A stretch of DNA of 64,000 nt from Rhododendron vialii (GCF_030253575.1 NC_080559.1:32080501-32144500), one strand, 5' to 3'. Positions 9,898 to 24,466 are shown, numbered from the stretch's first letter. Numbers and translations: made by a program. Notes: generated by a model from the sequence alone, not told the origin.

Positions 9898-12650
9898 AAG
9901 TACAAATACACAACCGTTGAGCTTAAGAGATATTCACAACCAAAAAGTATTAGATTCTCTTTGAATGGGTCTTGAAAGAAGAAGAAAGACTAAAATGAAC
10001 GCAATGCTATCAATTCTAACCATAGTGAGTGAACTCATTGCTGCAATACTCCAGCCTGAAGACATTTATTTGGTTGTCTTAATTGGTTTACATGATTATT
10101 TAGAAACATAAATTGGTCTTTATATATTATTTCTAAGCAACTAATTTTGTAGGTTTTTTTCCTATGGAATTTCAATTGAATTGCATGCACTACAAGAGGT
10201 AGACTGTTTAAAGGAAAGAAATTAATAAAAAAAAATTAAATAAAACACAAAAAAAGGTTCAGACACATGATGAGACAAGCAATCCCATGGGATACTCCAA
10301 TTTCCTTTGTTTGTATTGGACATAGGGAAAAACTACAAAAATCCTCAAGAGAGGTTTTGTTTGAATCATGGGGTCATGATCAGTACAAGAAAAATCTTCA
10401 CTGTGCATCATGTGTTGGGTCCACCATTGCATCAGATTCAATCCTTCCACTCTAATAAAATGTCTCTTTGAGGTCCCAAAGGAAGAGGAAAAAAGTGTTT
10501 CCTCAGATGCAATCATATTGCTGCAATCTACAACAAACCCCAACTTTGTTTTTTTCCTCGCACGCAGGTGTCGCGGCCCATTCTTCGCGCACCTCAGAGT
10601 AATCTCCGTAGCCTCCCGCAACCGTTTTCATACGTTGCGCTCACGCGTGCGTGGAGGTGAGGTGGGTCTAAAAGTTGCAACCTGTTAGATTTACAATGGT
10701 GGGTTCGGAAATAAACTTGACTTTTTTTCTGCTTGTGTGGATAATTTCTAATCTATTTTACACAATCCTACATCCTTGTCTGGAAAATGGCTACCCACTA
10801 TATCACTTCTATTTTATTTTCTGTCACAATCTTCTCCACGCCTCAAGTAGTTGGCCATATATATAATTAAATGTGTTACTTATAATAACCGATGACAATA
10901 ACCAAGTGGTTTCCAACTTTAAGTAACCCTGGACCACAATAAACCTCACGCCGACTGGTTAAGATCTAAGACTTTGGAATTTGCTCACTTCTAATGTTTC
11001 ACGTTCGAAACCTCGGTGCTATCAACTCTTTTAGGCAGATCTTTGCTCTGACTTTAATTGGAACCCCTGCAAGTGAACGGTGAGATTGGTCTTTGAAATT
11101 TGTCGTGTAAGCTTGTCCGGACACCTTTTGTTTATTATTTCCAACAACTGAATTTATTTATTTTTAAAAAGGACCACAGTTGTGCCATCCCTTGGAGAAT
11201 TGCTGTATGAATACAGAACATAATGTCAGCTATGTCTAAGGAATATTTAGAGTGGAAAAATAAATTAAATGGTAGCTGCATCACCTTATCTAGATGCATA
11301 AAATAACTTCTCCCATGCATCAAAGATAATGCCAAAATTAAATGGTAGCTGCATCACCTAATAATTTTTGAGGTTCCTCGTAGCGTTCTTGTTTCGTGTT
11401 TCGGTTTAGTTTAGGGATTTTTTGGGTTTTCCCTGTTGGAGGATGCATTTTTTCGTTTTGGGTTCTTTGGTTTTGAGGTGCAGGTTTAGAAGGTTCGGCT
11501 TGGGTGCTTTTATGTAGGATCTTTGCTTTTGGTTGGCATCTTGCCTTCCTGATTTTTTCTCTGGGTCTCAGTTGGCACTAGTACTACTCGTTTATGCCAT
11601 TGGTCCGTTTAATCTTTGTATCTCTTTTTCAAAAATTAATAAAATTTTTTTGCTGAGAAAGAAAAAAACCCGTCACTATAGTCGTCGTTAAAATGAAAAA
11701 AGAAAGACTATACCCATGGCCCCATTAGCTACTCTATATCGAACTGTTGGAAAAAGGATGGTAAGGGCTAGTGGCTAGTGGGAGTACCTAATATATATTC
11801 TGTTCTGGCCTTATTATCACGCCGAGAGCTAGTTGTATATAGTACTAGTAACAAATCTACTTGTGTTTACTCGCTCAAAATCAGTTTGTTACATAAATAA
11901 ACGAACTTTCAATTTTGTTTATACTCGAACCGACTAGAATTCGGCTCGTTTTACATATATATATGACACATAAAAAATTAAAAGTTTTCGTGTTTGGCTC
12001 GACTAAAACTCGTTTGAAATCAACTTGCTTTGTAATAAAGTTAAAAGCTTAAAATGTATTTCAAACTAAGCTTTACCAATTAACTACTTCTTCGTCTCGT
12101 TCATAATAGCCACAATTACTTCCTTCGGTGGCTTATAGGTCATTTGACACAGCTCCCAATTTATAAATCATAGAGCATCTTCGGTGACTCAGGGATATAG
12201 TTTCCCAAATTGGCTAAAAGTGCTAAAAAGTGTTTTTTCCTATCACTAAATGAGCTTTTTTCCTTCACAAAATACTAACAAAATTTTTAGAACTTTTAAA
12301 AAACTCAAATACTTCTCAAATGTACTTAAAAAATCAGCTTAAATAATCTACCATTCCTCTCGCCAAATTATCTCTTTGGAAATATTTGGCGAAACTCCTT
12401 CCATCCAAACTGACTAAAACCCTAAAAGTTGGGTTAAAAGTGCTAAAATTTAGATATTTCCAATATAAATTGGGTAAAAGTCATACTTTTTTTTACTTTT
12501 TCGACTCCTCTCGTACGTCGCGATGAATCAACAATCCATAAAAATTTGACGCAAAATGAACAAACGCAAAAAAATTGAATAAGAACAAAAAAAAAAAAAA
12601 AAAAGGCCTAGTTTTTTTCTTTGGAAACTAAGACTGGTATGGGGCATATG
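9898..12650. other. intergenic DNA, mostly featureless, one SINE-like segment
   Basis: No convincing gene is seen. Reading frames at 10259-10690 overlap on both strands and resemble nothing I know. The stretch contains an Au-like SINE (10941-11125). From about 11870 to 12070 it has a fragment rich in ACTCG/GGCTCG phrases, which recur at about 35040-35290 and 49370-49550. From 12168 to about 12490 there is an AT-rich segment opening with AGAGCATCTTCGG, perhaps a worn Tourist-like MITE. Confidence 0.5.
10941..11125 (+). mobile_element. Au-like tRNA-derived SINE
   Basis: A-box-like (CCGACTGGTTAAGATC at 10951) and B-box-like (CACGTTCGAAACC near 11000) sequences form a polymerase III promoter. 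The 3' part ends in GTAAGCTTGTCCGGACACC, which resembles the conserved GCAAGCTGGCCCGGACACC end of plant Au SINEs. A short T-rich stretch follows. Known: Au SINEs are spread across flowering plants. The exact ends are estimates. Confidence 0.55.
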
Positions 12651-12686
12651 GCAATTCCAGCCCGCAACGTGGCCCGTTGTATCGCA

Positions 12687-12814
12687 TGGGCCGGGCCGGT
12701 TTCTATTGGTCATTCCATCCCGTAAAGTGGCCCATATTGGTCATTCCTTAGACAAGGATGGGCCTTTATAAACCCGTGCAAGTCCAAAAACCCTTTTTAT
12801 CGAATTAGGGTTTT
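12687..12814 (+). promoter_or_regulatory. RPS3 promoter with site II motifs, TATA box and telo-box
   Basis: Site II elements (TGGGCC or its complement) occur at 12687, 12729 and 12759. A TATA-like TTATAAA lies at 12766 and a telo-box-like TTAGGGTTTT at 12805, with AAAAACCC at 12786. This grouping is the known signature of plant ribosomal-protein and other growth-linked promoters, where TCP factors bind site II. It fits the gene that begins at 12887. Confidence 0.7.
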
Positions 12815-12886
12815 CCAGACCATAAACTAATCGCTGGATTCATCAGCTACTTCCGTTACTTCTTCTCCCTTCAACAATCCCTGAAA

Positions 12887-15168
<2,282 letters not shown>

Positions 15169-16063
15169 AGCATCAGTGGTGTTTCGGATGTTGTTTCTCT
15201 TTTTGAATGTTTGAGTTTCTGTTACTTTTTCTTTGCAGACTCTTTTGGGTCTATAAAAATGTCGGCCCCAGCGACAGCTTGGTTATTAATTATTATTATT
15301 GTTTTGGTGGGGTAACTAGCTTATTTAAATTTTGTCGAATACTTGTAATTGGATTTACGAGAGCAGTTCATCGGAATTGTCTTTTTGTTTTAACATTGTG
15401 TGCTGTTTTTTAGTTCAGTTGGCACGTACTAATCTATCTTCCGCCCAGCCCTTCAGAAATCCCAGTTAATTTTGTTAGTACATTGTAGGGCTTTACCTTC
15501 GGCCACGACTCCCATAGATTGCTATGTGGTGATGAGAGCAATACTAGCCAAAGATTGACGACTCCCATAGATTGCTATGTGGCGATGAGAGCAATACTAG
15601 CCAAAGATATATGGAATTGCCACGGGTAGTGATTTCATGAGTAGCTGTCGGCTGAATGCTTAACCGATTTTACTAAGGTTGATGAGAATTGGGGTTAGTG
15701 TAAATTCCTGTGACAATGGGGAAAAAATTCAAATTCATTTCAACATCTCCTCACAATTGAGAGGAGGATGTGTAAATATAGGATTCTGTTTGTAGCATTG
15801 TTCTTCCATTATTGCAGCTTACCTTGTGTTAGCATCCTCCATCCATTTTTTTTTCCCTTTCTGACACAGGAAATTTGACCCAACAGAAATGAAATTGCAT
15901 TTCAGATTTTGCGATTGTGAATTCTGAATGCTTTTGACCGAATTGAAGCCAATACAAGAGGATAGATAGAAACATTAATTAGATAGAGTTACATGATCAA
16001 GAAGGAAGGAAATAGAAAGCTAGTATACTATAAACCGTAATCCAAAGCCATTTTCTTCCACTC
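15169..16063. other. intergenic DNA between RPS3 and PsbX 3' ends
   Basis: The two genes converge here, so the stretch holds both 3' UTRs. It also holds one 53-bp tandem duplication (15506-15611). Nothing else is recognisable. Confidence 0.6.
15506..15611. repeat. tandem duplication, 53-bp period, 2 copies
   Basis: The unit starting CGACTCCCATAGATTGCTAT at 15506 recurs at 15559 with very few changes, for example GGTGATG versus GGCGATG. It lies in the 3' flank of RPS3. Confidence 0.9.
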
Positions 16064-16381
16064 TCAGCTCCTCTTGACGGGGTCGAAATTAGAAACACCA
16101 ATCACAGCCCCAAGGATTGCCGCGAGCACCACTCCGCCAGCCCCAATGCTGAGCAAGAAGTTATTCAGTGACGGCGTTAACCCGGACCCCGCCGCCTCAG
16201 CCACCTCCGGCACCACCATCGACGCCGCCATTGCCGCCGCCGCTGTCAATCCCACCCCCGCTTTCTCTTTCAGCGAAGCCCTAACTTGGACCACCCTCGA
16301 TTCCGCCGCCGCCTTGGAAGGCCTCCTCACCGGCAATGGCTTGATGAAGGCTGCGGCCAGAATAGTTGAAGTAGAGGCCAT
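16064..16381 (-). CDS. psbX: Photosystem II reaction center protein X, nuclear-encoded
   Basis: A single exon encodes 105 residues. The first part is a bipartite targeting signal. A Ser/Ala/Arg-rich chloroplast transit region runs to about residue 36, followed by a hydrophobic Ala-rich thylakoid-transfer segment ending in VPEVAEAA near residue 64. The mature part, about 41 residues, begins [18 protein letters not shown], has one membrane helix and ends in SNFDPVKRS. This matches PsbX closely. PsbX is a small one-helix subunit of photosystem II near cytochrome b559 and the quinone-exchange region. It is plastid-encoded in red algae and nuclear in land plants. The ATG at 16381 is the only start giving a full transit peptide. 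It converges with RPS3. A sequence that is open on the other strand is a shadow of this Ala/Pro-rich region. Confidence 0.95.
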   Translation of the reverse strand: MASTSTILAAAFIKPLPVRRPSKAAAESRVVQVRASLKEKAGVGLTAAAAMAASMVVPEVAEAAGSGLTPSLNNFLLSIGAGGVVLAAILGAVIGVSNFDPVKRS

Positions 16382-16528
16382 TTTGTGGGTGAGAAATTGG
16401 TTTATGTGGATTTTGGTAGGGTTTTAGTGAGAGGAGGAAGATGGGTATTACGTTGAGATATGAGGAGTTGATTTTGAGAGAGATGGAGAATTGAGATTGG
16501 GAGGTTGTCAATCATCTATCTTAGTTCC

Positions 16529-16575
16529 GACGTGGCAGTTTCTCCACTTGGGTGGGTGTATGGTGGATATTGGAT
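16529..16575 (-). promoter_or_regulatory. light-type promoter motifs upstream of psbX
   Basis: Read towards psbX, the sequence contains a GATAAC I-box-like motif near 16572. A GCCACGTC G-box core lies at 16529-16536, and AAGATAG lies just after it. G-box plus GATA pairs are common in promoters of nuclear photosynthesis genes. A role here is inferred from position, 150-190 bases before the start codon. Confidence 0.4.
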
Positions 16576-16654
16576 TAGGTTATCTATCCAAAGCTATTTC
16601 CACATTCATTAGTTTTTCAAGTTTTTGGAACTTTGGTTGGTAGTGGCTTGAGAA

Positions 16655-16872
16655 TGGGAGATGCTTCCGAGCATTTTTTTGCAGCGGTGCATAGCGGTCG
16701 ATCCGGTCGCTTATTTCGGTAATCGAAAGCTCGGATTTTTTACCAAGTAATGGACAGTTCAGATTTGAATGAGCTCGGATTCGATCCGAACCGTCAGTGC
16801 AGAGATGAATGACCGGATCGACCGCTCTACACTCTCTCGGTAGGGAATTGCTCGGCAGTATCCCCAGATAAG
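16655..16872. mobile_element. MITE-like element with GGTCGATCCGGTCG inverted arms
   Basis: AGCGGTCGATCCGGTCG near 16690 is answered by its inverted copy (GACCGGATCGACCGCT near 16811). The outer ends, GATGCTTCCGAGCA and the opposite-strand GATACTGCCGAGCA, also match as inverted repeats. The same family appears in worn form at about 7995-8205, 8425-8640 and 47450-47640. The superfamily is not identified. Confidence 0.5.
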
Positions 16873-17676
16873 CTATTTGAGCAATCAAATGGGGAAAGAA
16901 CGGGCCCGGCCCTGTTACAAACTCGTCAATTTGTATTACATTATCTTCTTAGGTGGTGTAGTGGTGTTCTGGTTTACCCCATTAAAAAATAAATACTTAT
17001 TTGTAATTTTCAAGTTTAAAAATAATAGACTTACTGAAATAAATAAAAAATATGTAATATGAACTTTGTTTGATTGCAAAAAAATTAAAAAATTATTTTC
17101 GTACGCCATTTTTAAATTTGAAAATATGTCCTTACTTTTTTTACCGTAAATACTTATTTGAGAAAGTAGAACAGAGCCTTGTCAATCTAACATTACTTTA
17201 TATATAGGGTATGGAAAAATATCAAACTACCATGTCACTAATGAAACAAATCCCACATTGACTAGTTGTGCACGCTACACAGCACCTTCTTCAGATCTGA
17301 CTCATTGTATGGTCTCTTAAGATAGTGGTAATCAAGTTTTTCATTAAGTTTCGAGTCACGCTCATTGGAATTTGCCGAGCTTTCAATTCAAACTCAAGCA
17401 ACTAATACTCCATAGACTAATGCTGTGTTTTGTTTGATTTTTGAAATTTTTTTTGATAAATAGTAGGGATAATAAGTGGAGAAAGATAGAAAGAGAAATG
17501 TTGGAAGTACGGGGAATCTATAGAGAATTTTTAAAAAAATTCTTTTTGAAAAGTAAAGAGAACAAGGCATAGTCTAAACAGAGCATAATCAGCTCGATAG
17601 ATAAACAAGAAAGTTTGAACTCAACTTTCATGATTTCATCTATCAAAAAAAAAAAAAAAACCCCCCTCAACTTTTA
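16873..17676. other. AT-rich intergenic DNA, probable small MITE remnants
   Basis: No gene is seen. Two AT-rich segments (about 16964-17178 and 17421-17588) end in loosely inverted GCTCTGTT-like termini and may be old MITEs. I could not confirm arms or target duplications. A poly-A run lies at 17646-17660. Confidence 0.4.
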
Positions 17677-18070
17677 GGCCCCGTTTGATAACAGTGATAA
17701 ATGGATGAGATTCGTAAGGATATGTGATTAGGATTAGGATTAGGATTGTGATTGGTAATGAGAATGGATTGGTAATGAGAAATGATTGATAATGAGTATG
17801 TTTGTTTGGGATGAAATTCGATGATTGGGATTATTAATATTATGTTTGTTTGAGATGAGATTAGATTGATAGAAGAGATTGGCAATGAGTAGGGATTGAT
17901 AATAAGATAAGATTGGGATAAGATTACCAATACCATCTCCAAGGGTATTAGCAATACCCCCAAGTTGAGGTCTTAGCAATTCGACCGGATTCGTAGTCCG
18001 GACCAATTTTGGAAAACAAACAAGGTAATGATAATATCCTCGCTCTACCAATCCAATATCAAACGGGGCC
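17677..18070. mobile_element. Tourist-like MITE with GGCCCCGTTTGATA termini
   Basis: The left end GGCCCCGTTTGATA and the exact inverted copy TATCAAACGGGGCC at the right bound a 394-bp AT-rich element with repeated GTTTGTTTGAGATG-like units. The G-G-C-C-x-x-GTTTG type of terminus is common in PIF/Harbinger-derived MITEs. The flanks are TTA and TTT, close to the 3-bp duplication that group makes. A second, more worn copy is at 9518-9897. Confidence 0.6.
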
Positions 18071-19203
18071 TTTGTCCCGTTGTGTCTTGAAACCTCATCT
18101 TCTCTAGCAACTCAGTACTCGGCTCTTGGTTACAGACCTACTTACGCCTATGTTTTACTCTTGGTATGTTACAAATGAGACAAATTCTTTCACAGATGAT
18201 CCAAAATAGGAGAACACAAATTTATAGTTCAGCCAATTCACCAATCTGTAGCAGATGCTCACATGAGAAAACCAGAAAAGCTGAAAAGCCATCTTTATTG
18301 AGAATCAGTTCGCAAAATAATGTAAAACAAAGGAAACTAATCGTTAAATACTTACAAAATCAATATATGATTATTCAGTTGCTTCAATACATTTGGAAAT
18401 CAAAGATGAAAGCCTTGCTTAGTTGCCAGTGCGCAATTTGAATATTGCAGCAACATGGTATTTAAGAATTCCAGCTTCCATAATGCACTGGTTGGCAAAT
18501 ACAAAAAGCAACCAAAACCAATCTTTGATGCAGAAGTGGTAGCTTATCGAAGAGAAAAATGCACACCGAAGAACTCCCGTTGTTTCACTGTAAGATCCAT
18601 TCCCTGGAGAGCACAACAAAAGAGAGATGCAGGAAGTCGATCCACAATTAATAGGATGGGATGGATGGATCATTTTACTTTCTTTTGTCAAGAAAGTGCA
18701 AAAATAAATTCGTTCGTTTCATCCATACTTCTATTCAAGCAAAAAGAAAGTACGTAGAGACTGTCCCAAACTCTTCTAGAAGAATCCAGATCTCATGTGA
18801 TAAACTCTCAAGTGACCCTCACGTGATGCAAAATGGAACTCACTGCAGTCCTACTTGATACTCAAGCCATTCATGTTCAAGTCTACTTTGGCTGTGTTTG
18901 GATCGAGGGGGAGAGTTTTACGAGTGGAATTGGAAATGGTAGAGAACCCTTGAAATAATTTTGCCTGTTTCGCTAATCTTCTAATCTTTTTCCTTTCCTT
19001 CCATAAATCCTTCCATCACCCAAACAAGTCTTAATAAGTGAACAACTGTGGTTCAGACGTTCTTCGATGTTTGCATAAGCCAGTATCAGGGATCAGGAAT
19101 CATGATGCAAGCAGTCATGGGAAAATTGGAAATCAATGTGAAATTAATTTCTACAGAGAAAAGGACATACTATTTTTTTTCTTTTGCGCCAAGCACAATG
19201 ATA
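18071..19203. other. 3' flank of the MSL10-like gene and intergenic DNA
   Basis: No gene is seen. The right part should be the 3' UTR of the mechanosensitive-channel gene. A short segment (about 18890-19035) opening with GTGTTTGGATCG and closing with CACCCAAACAAG may be a small MITE. Several small reading frames here have no recognisable similarity. Confidence 0.45.
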
Positions 19204-22200
19204 TCACCGCAAATCAGCTGTAAATGTAGGGGGTGCAGACCCAACATAGCTGAGGTGAACTTCTTGAGGAAGAAGATTATAATTGATACCAAGATCGGCA
19301 AAGATTTTCTTCAACTCGAATACTAGATCAGATCTTCGGCTGCTCTTGTCCCCATAATTTTGAAAGTTTATGGTATGTGTGACATAGAGACCCATTGTCA
19401 ACTTGTTAACATCCACAATCTCCTTAACTTGCACACTGTGGCCGGGACGCCAGTGTTGAGGCTTGCTCTCTATGTACCTGAAAATACCCACAAGTTGTTT
19501 ACTCAAGATAGTAGTATCTGATTGGGAAATCAAAGTAGAAAAGAAAACAAGAACATTAACCTTGTAACAATAATAGGGAATTTCACAAATTACTATCAGG
19601 TTAAACTACGAACACTCGTAAAACAACAACAAAAACGTTAGCCACTCTACAGGTACACATGTACAATGGAGACATGAATAGACTAAAACAATAACCACCA
19701 CCACCACCACCACCAGGACAACAATAAGGACTGTAAGTGGCCGAAATATTACAACAAAATGGACTAGGAAATTTGGGTTACCCAGACTCTAGGACAACTT
19801 TACCAAGCCCGGGTTTGAGTTCCCATAGCCCCTTATTAGGGCTAAACATACTCATAACACCACCCGCATGGTGAGAACCAAGAGGCGGAGGTGATGGGTA
19901 CCATACCTGCACTTTTCCATTTGATGTACCAAAAAAACTTTACTAAGCCCAAAGATAAGTAGATAAGAAGACCTCAGTTCCATACAAGATGATCCTCAAG
20001 CAAATGTTCAGAAGGGCTCATGGACAAGTTTGCAGTCAATTGAAATCTTTTTGTGCAAAAAAACTTAGGAGAGGTGGTTAAGGTTGTTGCTAGATGTAAA
20101 GCCAACTCTAAGAGTCTCCAGAAACCAACTTTCCATGCCTCAATCCCGACAAAAAAATATGAAGTATGAGTTTTAAACATTAAACTTCAGCTTCCTCTCA
20201 AATAGTACCTCATACAAGTGACGAGTTTATATATTTCAGTCGTTCAGGTTAATTCGGTATTGTGAAAGAGGAATCAATTTCGGAGACTTCAAAGGAACAG
20301 AGTTGACATACGTTTTTACTCTAGCTTTTAGGGCTGCAATACTCTCAGCCGAAGTCGAAAAATCAACAGAAAACTCCACAGAATCACCCTGCTCTGGACT
20401 TCGATAATAATTGCTGATTGCTTTGGTTGCCAAAACTGAATTTGGATAGATAATCTTTTCATTGTCATATCTCAAGAAGATTGTTGTCAAAATGTTCACC
20501 TCTTCGACGACCATCTGTGAAATGTGAACAGAATAAGATAACTGATCCATGTTAACCTTAAATACTAGAAAGCTGCATGTATTACAGGCTGAGTGAGTTA
20601 CCTGTACCCCATCGATGACACAACGATCACCTACGTCAAAGGGGTGCATCACAAATACAAATATGAGGCCTTCAAATACAGTCTTACAAGTGTTGCCAAA
20701 TGTAAATGTCACTAGTAAAAGCTGAGACGAAATGAAGACGAGCACTTGGGTTGTTGCAAATCCCATAAGAAGAATCCACACAATAATGATCACCACAAGA
20801 ATGATTCCAGACAAAATTTTGTTCAACTCCTCAATGGCTGTTTTAGTGTCGTTTAGAGAGAGAGCTAGTGCTTTGCGTTCATTATAGACATTCACCTGCA
20901 GGCAAAGACTAATTTTTTATCAGATTTACAGCCAGAAGAGTTCACTGCCTAGTGCCTTATGCAGCTTCCTGTCCCTTGAAAAAGGTACACAGAGATTGAA
21001 ATTCCTCAGGCAGGTTGTGAACAACTTCCCAAAACAGGCATGTAGCTCATCTCAGCTCTAATCTAAAAGGCATGCAAGCATATGGACCTGTGAGTCTTAT
21101 GTTACGAGACTAACTCCAAAAAGGAACATTTGCAAACAGGTGTCTTGCGCAATGTTCTAAAAAACGCTAGGCGAAAATCGGGTGGAAGAGGGCGCCTAGC
21201 GCTTAGGCGCCGACTAGTTGGCTGCCTAATCTAGCCATTGGACCGCCGCCTAGCACCTAGGTGGGGACTAGTCGGCCTAGGGGGCCGACTTTTACAACAC
21301 TGGTCTTGTAGATGCAGATGGTCTTCTGATGTGCTGTATACATGCGAGAAGCCTTGGGAAAAAACTAAAAGCAACCCTCAAAACCAAGAGACCTTGTGAC
21401 TTCTGATTTTAAAAGCAAACCATAAATGGAGTTCATAAAGGACTCTTACGGCACCTATCAAAGAAGAAAAGAAAAGGCCTTCTTGCTTTAAAACCCAAGC
21501 TGTCTGCGAAGGATATGAGAATAGCACAATGCTCAATTATGTAAAATACCACCTAAATGGTAGCATAGGTTAATATTGGTGATTGGCATTTTATGGGAAT
21601 GTTCAAGTGCTATTCAACTTTGCCCTCATTCTTATTTGCTGAGTGATAGCCCAAGTCCAAACTAGTTACAATGTCAATTATTATTACTATGTATGAGAGG
21701 AAAGATGAAACTCTAACGACCAATAGAAATGAAAAATACAGGTTAAAAAACAACCAGAAATCTTACCACCCAGTTCCTTAACGATGATTTCTTAATTTTT
21801 CCTGTTTCTGCTGCACCCTCAAACAGAGGTAGCACGTCAACCACTTCCTCCTTTCTCATGAAACGCAAGAGGTCCTCCTCGAAAATATACCTAGACCATA
21901 TCACCATGAAAACAATAAGATGAAGCAAACATATGAAACACTGTTAATGACATTTGAAAGGTAATTTCGTACTTGGATCCAGGCCTTGTTACATTTTGAA
22001 AAATTCGAAAAGCAGCAGCCTTTGCTTCCAACTCACTAGTAATCTCTTCTTCAACCCCCTCTTCATCAATGCTCTCGTCAAGGGCATTGGAAATAGTTGA
22101 AAGCCCTGAAGTCTGTATCACTTTAACCAATCCTCTCATGGTCCAAGCAGAAATTTTCTCTTGTTTCATCCTATGAAGCTTCTCCATGTCAATCACTTCT

Positions 22201-23360
22201 TCTTTCTCCACTTTTTTCCCTTTCTTCATACTCTTCACACTCAATTGACCGCTACTCCTAGATCTCCGAACACTTTCTGCATATTCCATCAATGGAGGCC
22301 CCGAAAGGGTCTGAAGAACATACTGATGAAATACCGATTCTTGAATCCTGTCAAAGAATCTAGTCACATGAAAAGAAGAAGCTAATAGCTTTACAGCTAA
22401 TGTCTTCACCATCCACATACATGCTCCAACAAGAGCGCAGGCGATACCCCTTGTGATATAATTCAAAATTCTGGTAGTCTGCTTTGATCGCTTTACCCCC
22501 CGGGATATCAACAGACCCCAAGCCAAAAGAACCAAACCCAGCCAAATGGAAACCCTAACACTCTTTTTCAAACCATAGACAAAATACAGAACCTTCTTCT
22601 TAAGCAGAAAGTGCCTTTCAATCAAGAAAACCAGAACATTGATAAACCATCCGGTAAACAACCGACCACAAAAAATTACCAACACCAGCACACACCATTT
22701 CCATATTCTCAAACTCCAAATTTTATCATTCTGCAATTTACCAATAGTTAAGCTACAAATCAAGATAACCATTATACCCACAAATGTCATCCACTCAAGT
22801 AAAACCGAGACCTTGAATTTCTTACTCACTTTCTCACCCAACTGAAGATTCGCGGTTTTATAGACATCTTCATCGTCCTCATCCTCGTCCTCCCCTCCTC
22901 CAGGTGAAGCCATCAGTGGTGTTTTTGGCGTTATTGGGGCCGTGCCTGCATTTTCTTTAGGAGTACTGGCACTGGTTTTGGGGGAATTCCTATAAGGAGA
23001 GCTTGAAGTGATCAATTTGCCAGTCTCTTTAACCAAAGGAGCATTGATGGGATAAGATGGCTCTGCTAATCTTGACTTGGGTTTCATGTATGCAGACCTT
23101 GCAATTGCCCTTCCTTGAGTAACAGCAGATTCTTCTGAGACTTTTGAAGGCCTGTTTGGGGTGGGACTTGGCCTGGTTATCTCTGGAGGAGAAGAAGAGC
23201 CTGTAATTGTAGACATTTGGACTCTGGATTTGAGACTCTCAATATTCCTTGTTGGGGTACTCCTAGAAATAGGGGGAGACCCAGATTCTTGGAATCCCAA
23301 AATTGAGACCACCACTTCATTGCTTCTTTCCTTCAGCTCCACGCCTTCCCCACCTTCCAT
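19204..23360 (-). CDS. MscS-like mechanosensitive ion channel, MSL10 group
   Basis: There are five exons on the minus strand: 23360-21973, 21890-21767, 20895-20602, 20514-20312 and 19477-19204. They sum to 760 residues, all introns are GT-AG and the frame closes. Residues 1-180 form a Ser/Pro-rich, probably disordered cytosolic N terminus with an acidic patch (about 157-166). Likely membrane helices lie at about 184-206, 219-246, 268-288, 301-325, 533-553 and 555-590. A soluble loop (about 330-530) lies between helices four and five. The pore helix and MscS beta domain follow, with HPFDVGDRCVIDGVQ (588-602) and the soluble vestibule ending in YHLLPQEV-like NLLPQEVHLS. This is the plasma-membrane MSL4-10 group. 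MSL10 opens on membrane tension and can trigger cell-death signalling. The exact orthologue (MSL10 or a close paralogue) is not settled. Intron 2 holds a hAT MITE. Confidence 0.93.
21150..21302. mobile_element. hAT-type MITE in MSL10-like intron 2
   Basis: The left end CAATGTTCTAAAAAACGC and the opposite-strand right end CAGTGTTGTAAAAGTCG are imperfect inverted repeats of the CAGTGTTG class. The flanks read GTCTTGCG and GTCTTGTA, a 6-of-8 match to a hAT-size target duplication. The inside is made of CGCCTAGGCG-like palindromic units, typical of a repeat very common in dicots. Confidence 0.6.
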
Positions 23361-24091
23361 GCAAGCGCAGCTACAGGAATTCAGTCACTGGTCACATACA
23401 AAACCCTCAGTCTACATGTTATGCTTTGAATTTCAATTGTTCACAACGATTTTTCATACTTGTTGGACTCGATGTATATCACCTTGGAAGCAGATCATTC
23501 CAATACAAGGAACGGATACGGGAAAGTGGTACACCAGATGTACTAAATCTTGGTATGATAGAGAGGTAATAGAAAAGTAACTTCTTTCAAAAGACATCCA
23601 AATACAAAAATATTTTAATTTTCTTTTTCAACTTATTTACGTCAAAAACTGTTGTAGGAGTCTTTTTGACCAACTTTTTTTTACATTTTGCCTTGATAAA
23701 GCTAACAGCATATGACTACAGATTACAGAATCGCCCAAAGTTGATTTCATCAGATTATCCAATCCGAGTCTTTATAAACTTTATGGCTGAAAAAGCTATT
23801 ATCGCAGTTACAATCACAATATTTGAATAAAAACTACTCCTACAGTATACTATGCAAAGATGCTTTTGCGTCTCTACCAATGTCAAAAGTAACGTCACTA
23901 ACTTTCTTTGCATTCTGAATTGAAAATTGAATGCTGGAGCAAACTTAAAAATTATAGGTCTAAAGTTGACCACCAAGAGTCATAAGTTCATTCATAGGTC
24001 AAAACATAATTAATTTCTCCTGTAAAATCTCCTGGTAGCATTCAGTTGACGCTCAGTTCTTGCAACATTTTTGTTAATCAATTTGTTGAAT

Positions 24092-24262
24092 ATTTTTTTT
24101 TTGGGAATGGAGGGTGTCCCTACAGCCTCTCTCTACTGTTTTATACGCATAATGTGTAGTGAGGTGGCCCCAAGATTTAGTAGATTTAGTAGTGAGGAGA
24201 ATCGAACACCACTAAGTCAACGGCCAAGACCACCGGGCCAAGCCCTTTTGGGGTTAATTCGT
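24092..24262 (-). mobile_element. tRNA-derived SINE-like element with A-rich tail
   Basis: Read on the minus strand, an A-box-like head (GGGCTTGGCCCGGTGGTC) is followed about 30 bases later by a B box (GTGTTCGATTCTCC). A short body and an A-rich tail follow (the T run at about 24091-24101 on the plus strand). That layout is the SINE plan. Target duplications are not clear. Confidence 0.45.
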
Positions 24263-24463
24263 CAAATACTTGAAACAACAAAGGTTGAGTCATTCAACTT
24301 ATACAGCGACAGGAGTAAAAAATTGGAGTGAAGTAAATGAAAAATACCGGTTTTAGATGTCCAGATACGTTGGGTTTGCTATTGAAGACCTTGAAAAGTA
24401 CAGTCCCCTGTTTCTTGAAACAAAACAGAGCTCTGAGCCAATGGCCAAACAAGGATGCAATCA

Positions 24464-24466
<3 letters not shown>

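Noticed and set aside
10259-10688. Three overlapping frames of 62-120 codons on both strands
   Set aside because: No start context, domain, splice pattern or similarity supports any of them.
12168-12490. Segment opening AGAGCATCTTCGG, like a Harbinger-type end
   Set aside because: No matching inverted end or TAA duplication could be found on the right.
16074-16427. Open frame of 117 codons opposite psbX
   Set aside because: It is the antisense shadow of the Ala-rich psbX coding sequence.
16964-17588. Two AT-rich segments with weak inverted GCTCTGTT-like ends
   Set aside because: The arms are too short and imperfect and I found no target duplication, so I mention them only as possible old MITEs.
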